Assembly: GCF_000413315.1 (NCBI RefSeq)
Contig: NZ_KE340297.1
Coordinates: forward strand, 1,111,449-1,170,092
Length of the DNA: 58,644 nucleotides
DNA from: Propionibacterium sp. oral taxon 192 str. F0372
GTDB taxonomy: Bacteria > Actinomycetota > Actinomycetes > Propionibacteriales > Propionibacteriaceae
Direction: 5' to 3'
The notes under the pieces were generated by a model. The model searched no databases. It had not been told where the DNA came from and worked only from the letters and a program-made list of their open reading frames with translations. Below are positions 54,051 to 58,644 of this stretch, in pieces. Within the stretch, counting starts at the first letter, position 1, and each line of letters begins with the position of its first letter. The translations under genes were made by a program, and so were the position numbers.

Positions 54051-55493
54051 CTACTGGGGGCTGTTCCCCATGATCGGCTGAGCGGCACCAGGCATCGTCA
54101 GCGAGGCGAGACCTGCGAGCGCGTAGGCCGCCACGGGCACCCACAGGGCGGTCGTGACGGCGTCATGAGCGTCACCCGAGCCCTGGAGGATCCCGAAGAA
54201 CAGCGCCCCGGCAAGGGCGATGCCAAGCACCATGCCGATCTGGCCGAAGGTGGTGAGGGTGCCAGAGGCCGCTCCGGCGTCCTGGGTGGGCACCGACTCC
54301 AGCGTGATCGTCGTCAGCGGCATGATGAGGGTCATCATCCCGGCGCCTGTCAGCGCCAGCGGGACGGTGAGGTTCCAGCCGGTGAGGGATGCTCCGGCGC
54401 TCCAGATCGTCCACAGGACCCAGGCCAGTGCGGCCGCCTGCACCATGCCGCCCAGCAGCACGGCCCACCTGCCCAGGCGCTTCGTGGCGAGGATCGCCAG
54501 GGGCGCGGTCACCATGGAGCCCAGTGCGAAGGGCAGGAGCGTGAGCCCTGCCGCCAGCGCCGTGAAGCCCAGCGCGCTCTGGACGTAGAACAGCACGATG
54601 AGCACGAACCCGCCGTTGCCGATCGAGGAGAGCACCTGTACGAGCTGTCCGCTCGCGAAGCCCCGGTCACGAAACAGCGGTAGCGGCAGCAGTGGGGACC
54701 CGTGCACCTTGAGCATGTGCCGCTGCTGCCAGGTGAAGGCGGCGATGACGAGGGGGGCTGCCAGGAGCATCGCCCAGATCCACCACGCCCACCCAGCGGC
54801 GCGGCCGTCGGTGAGCGGGAAGACGACGAGGAAGACACCGAGGCCTCCCAGCAGCACCCCGAGAAGATCGGGCCTGAGCGGGTGCTCCGACCTGCTCCTG
54901 GGAACGAAGAGGAGCGCCGCGGCGACGAGCACGACGCCGACGGGCACGTTGACGAGGAAGACGCTGCGCCAGCTCATGCCGAGAAGGTCCGCGGTGACGA
55001 GCCAGCCGCCGAGGATCAGCCCGCCCACGGCCCCCAGTGAGCTCAGTGCCCCGATGAGGCCCAGGATGGGGGCGCGCTCCTCTGGCGCGTACATCACCTG
55101 AACGCTGGAGAGAACCTGGGGCATCATGATCCCGGCGAAGCCTCCCTGGAGCACGCGGGCCGCGACGAGCAGGTCGCCTGTCTGCGACAGCGCCGCCCCT
55201 AGGGAGGCGAGGGTGAAGCCCACGAGCCCGATGACGAAGATGCGCCGGTGTCCGAAGATGTCACCCAGGCGGCCGCCCGTGATGAGCAGGGTCGCGAAGG
55301 CGATGACGTAGCCGGCGACGGTCCACTCCAGCTGCTCCGGTGTGGCACCGAGGTCCGCGCCGATGGTGGGCAGTGCGACGTTGGTGATCGTCGAGTCCAT
55401 GAGGTCCATGAACGTCGCCACCATGAGCACGGCGGTGGCGACGGTGCGCGACCGTGCGGCGCCTCGTTCCTGGGATCTGTCCTCGTTTTTCAT
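54051..55493 (-). CDS. MFS drug-efflux transporter, DHA2 (QacA/EmrB) family
   Basis: 480 residues with about 14 membrane helices. Typical segments are DLMDSTITNVALPTIG (motif D1), GRLGDIFGHRRIFVIG (motif A) and MSWRSVFLVNVPVGV. Proton-driven export of lipophilic compounds. Divergent from a TetR gene with two operator-like palindromes between them. Confidence 0.9.
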   Translation of the reverse strand: MKNEDRSQERGAARSRTVATAVLMVATFMDLMDSTITNVALPTIGADLGATPEQLEWTVAGYVIAFATLLITGGRLGDIFGHRRIFVIGLVGFTLASLGAALSQTGDLLVAARVLQGGFAGIMMPQVLSSVQVMYAPEERAPILGLIGALSSLGAVGGLILGGWLVTADLLGMSWRSVFLVNVPVGVVLVAAALLFVPRSRSEHPLRPDLLGVLLGGLGVFLVVFPLTDGRAAGWAWWIWAMLLAAPLVIAAFTWQQRHMLKVHGSPLLPLPLFRDRGFASGQLVQVLSSIGNGGFVLIVLFYVQSALGFTALAAGLTLLPFALGSMVTAPLAILATKRLGRWAVLLGGMVQAAALAWVLWTIWSAGASLTGWNLTVPLALTGAGMMTLIMPLTTITLESVPTQDAGAASGTLTTFGQIGMVLGIALAGALFFGILQGSGDAHDAVTTALWVPVAAYALAGLASLTMPGAAQPIMGNSPQ

Positions 55494-55517
55494 GCTCCGG
55501 TCCTCTCATGACTCAGT

Positions 55518-55554
55518 GTGTACAGCGTACACGTCAGTGATGAGTACACTGTAC
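55518..55554. promoter_or_regulatory. Paired palindromes between MFS and TetR genes
   Basis: GTGTAC-AGC-GTACAC (55518-55532) and GTAC-ACT-GTAC (55544-55554), centres 24 bp apart. They share the GTAC-N3-GTAC core and lie in the divergent promoter region, as expected for TetR operators controlling both genes. Confidence 0.65.
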
Positions 55555-55608
55555 GCAGGTATCGTGGTCGAAGCAATCCGGTCCCCGAGGCAGTGATGAG
55601 GAGAGAAC

Positions 55609-56346
55609 GTGGTGCACGCCGATTCGGGAGTCCCGCCCAAGTGGGTGCGGTGGCTGTGGGAAGTCGATGCCACCGAGGGTGCGGCCGAGCAGGACGAGGG
55701 CGCGGGCCTGGGTGTCGGCAAGATCGTGCGCGCGGGCGTCGCGCTCGCCGACGCCGAGGGCCTGGACGGCGTGACCGTGCGCAAGCTTGCCCAGTGCCTG
55801 GGTGTGAGCACCATGGCGGCGTACCGCCACATCAGCTCGCGCGACGAGGTGGTCGCCGCCATGGTCGATGTCGCCTTCGGGCCGCCGCCGGCCCTCTCGG
55901 GCCCCGCCGAGGACTGGGAGAGCGGGTTGCGGTGCTGGGCGACGGCCATTCACATCCGCTACGACGCGCATCCCTGGCTCCTGGACGTCCCGGTCCAGGG
56001 CATGCCGACCGGGCCCCACCGCCTGCGGTGGATGGAGGCGGTTCTCCGCGTGCTCGCGGGTGCAGGGCTTGATCTCCAGGAGCAGCTCAACGCCGCGTTG
56101 CTCGTCGACGGGCACGTGCGCACTGTCGCCTCCCTCAAGCGCTCTCTGGCGGCCGCGACGCACGAGGGACGCAGCGAGGCCTCCGTGGGCTGGCTCCTGA
56201 CCCGCCTCAAGGCCGACGGCCTGACCTCCATGGCGCAGGTGCTCACGGTCGGGGCGCTCGATGACGAGCAGGGCTACGAGCTCGACTACGGACTCGACCG
56301 GATCATCGCCGGGATCAGGGCCGGGATCGGAACCGCCCGCGCCTGA
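55609..56346 (+). CDS. TetR-family regulator of the DHA2 transporter
   Basis: 245 residues. The N-terminal 35 residues are an extension (VHADSGVPPKWVRWLW); the HTH is IVRAGVALADAEGLDGVTVRKLAQCLGVSTMAAYRHISSRDE. The C-terminal domain is of the TetR_C type found in tetracycline-repressor-like proteins. GTG start at 55609. Divergent from the transporter. Confidence 0.85.
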   Translation: MVHADSGVPPKWVRWLWEVDATEGAAEQDEGAGLGVGKIVRAGVALADAEGLDGVTVRKLAQCLGVSTMAAYRHISSRDEVVAAMVDVAFGPPPALSGPAEDWESGLRCWATAIHIRYDAHPWLLDVPVQGMPTGPHRLRWMEAVLRVLAGAGLDLQEQLNAALLVDGHVRTVASLKRSLAAATHEGRSEASVGWLLTRLKADGLTSMAQVLTVGALDDEQGYELDYGLDRIIAGIRAGIGTARA

Positions 56347-56382
56347 GGCGACGGCACCGGTGGCACTGGGCCCCGGCCGGAC

Positions 56383-56596
56383 TTAGCTCAGGGGCGGGAA
56401 GTCCTCAAGGGAGAAGACCGACTTGACCGGCACGTCGAAGTAACGGGCGATGCGCAGCGCCAGGTGGAGCGAGGGCGCGTACTCGCCGCGCTTGAGGTAC
56501 CCCACGGTCTGGTAGTGCACCCCCAGGTCCTCGGCGAGCTGACGCGGCGGTCCGCGCGCAGGACAGCGATGCGGTTGTGGACGACGTCGTCGGCCA

Positions 56597-56597
<1 letters not shown>
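56383..56597 (-). pseudogene. XRE-type HTH regulator with a frameshift
   Basis: The start region reads MADDVVHNRIAVLRADRRVS. After a frame change near 56540 the sequence continues QLAEDLGVHYQTVGYLKRG then YAPSLHLALRIARYFDVPV and FSLEDFPPLS. Both parts together make the common 70-residue Cro/CI-type regulator. One indel breaks it in the recognition helix region. Confidence 0.7.
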
Positions 56598-57943
<1,346 letters not shown>

Positions 57944-58644
57944 GGATCATCCCCGCTTACGCGGGGTGCACTCGGTCCGCCAGTCCAAGGTGCCGCGCGT
58001 CTGGGGATCATCTCCGCTTACGCGGGGTGCACGCGCCCATCTGGGCACGGAGATGGTTTGGATAGGGATCATCCCCGCTTACGCGGGGTGCACGTTTCCA
58101 GGACACCACAGAAGGTCACGCGACCCGGATCATCCCCGCTTACGCGGGGTGCACCGCTTCCCGGATGCGCTGATGGAAGCCGATGATGGGATCATCCCCG
58201 CTTACGCGGGGTGCACGGTGAGTGGATCCCGAGGATGCGTTTGGCGGCGGGATCATCCCCGCTTACGCGGGGTGCACGCGCTTGTCGAGGATGCACGAAT
58301 CGGACGGGGCGGATCATCCCCGCTTACGCGGGGTGCACGTTCGTTATCAGGATATTGTATTCGGGGCTGAGGGATCATCCCCGCTTACGCGGGGTGCACA
58401 TTATGCTCACATGGGCAGACAATTACCGGGACGGATCATCCCCGCTTACGCGGGGTGCACCTACGTGTCATATTTGGCGTCAAATGCACACTCCGGATCA
58501 TCCCCGCTTACGCGGGGTGCACGGCTCAGAGCGTTACCTCGACACGGCGAATCAGGGATCATCCCCGCTTACGCGGGGTGCACATCTGCTCACCGGGTCG
58601 TCCTCCGATGAGGAAGGGATCATCCCCGCTTACGCGGGGTGCAC
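57944..58644 (-). CRISPR. Type I-E CRISPR array, 12 repeats, 11 spacers
   Basis: Repeats of 28 bp start at 57944, 58005, 58066, 58127, 58189, 58250, 58311, 58372, 58433, 58495, 58556 and 58617. Each begins GGATCATCCCCG and ends CGGGGTGCAC; repeat 2 has C to T at position 9. Spacers are 33 bp, except two of 34 bp. The repeat reads in the usual I-E direction (GTG...GATCC) on the minus strand, so transcription should run leftward, with leader and cas genes beyond the right edge. The window ends exactly at the last base of repeat 12. Confidence 0.97.

Noticed and set aside
52835-54088. 417-codon antisense frame over the ABC exporter genes
   Set aside because: His/Gly/Gln-rich low-complexity product typical of high-GC shadows; plus-strand ABC genes are clear.

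Overview
The window looks like actinobacterial DNA of moderate GC. Gene content (WhiB-type regulator, DivIVA-type coiled-coil protein, the TadA-associated acidic protein, a multi-TM LytR-CpsA-Psr protein) suggests the Propionibacteriaceae. This is judged from protein families and base composition read by eye; no database search was possible. From 44619 to 57943 the DNA is clearly richer in GC, has different codon use and carries Actinomyces-like genes. This block sits exactly where a spacer would sit in a type I-E CRISPR array, so the contig is either a real mosaic or an assembly chimera.

Layout. 1-4825: two divergent effector cassettes of type VII/polymorphic-toxin style. One carries a papain-like amidase and the other a calpain-like protease, each next to a small helical partner and a lipoprotein; one end is tandemly duplicated. 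4942-27143: mostly core genes, namely a beta-CASP nuclease, a WhiB regulator, a sirtuin, argG, a serpin lipoprotein, a quinone reductase, an LCP protein, aroE, an exported GH32 fructan hydrolase, a MacB/FtsX-type ABC system, menB, a DivIVA protein, upp and tadA, with four tRNA genes (Ser-UGA, Ser-GCU, Arg-ACG, Ser-CGA). 27144-29790: an AT-richer island bounded by tRNA-Ser(CGA) and a decayed copy of its 3' end, with one gene carrying a HEPN-like RNxxxH motif.

30232-34569: a compact RiPP-like operon on the minus strand. It has a 16-residue candidate precursor (MSDEEVIEGQWVATIR), a radical SAM/SPASM maturase, an MFS exporter, a short-chain dehydrogenase and an M14-like metallopeptidase. A 30-bp perfect palindrome lies between precursor and maturase. 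35176-42526: a lipoprotein and a five-gene transport operon (Trep_Strep/MptS-type S component, EcfT, duplicated EcfA, and two fused ABC half-transporters of the YbtP/YbtQ kind), the arrangement seen in siderophore uptake loci. Both operons have an upstream palindrome of form TTAGG-N4-CCTAA that resembles the DtxR/IdeR iron box. The most interesting reading of the window is therefore an iron-controlled radical-SAM peptide beside an iron-siderophore-type importer. 42804-44539: a PaaX-like regulator and a CPBP protease.

44591-58644: one slightly degenerate CRISPR repeat, then 13.3 kb of foreign DNA (rsmE, a DUF4241 protein, a 1094-residue helicase, a PIN toxin/antitoxin pair, two TetR-controlled transport systems, broken genes), then 12 repeats with 11 spacers running to the window edge. 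No cas genes are present. The foreign block contains several frameshifts and fused gene fragments, so its continuity needs checking before any biology is built on it.
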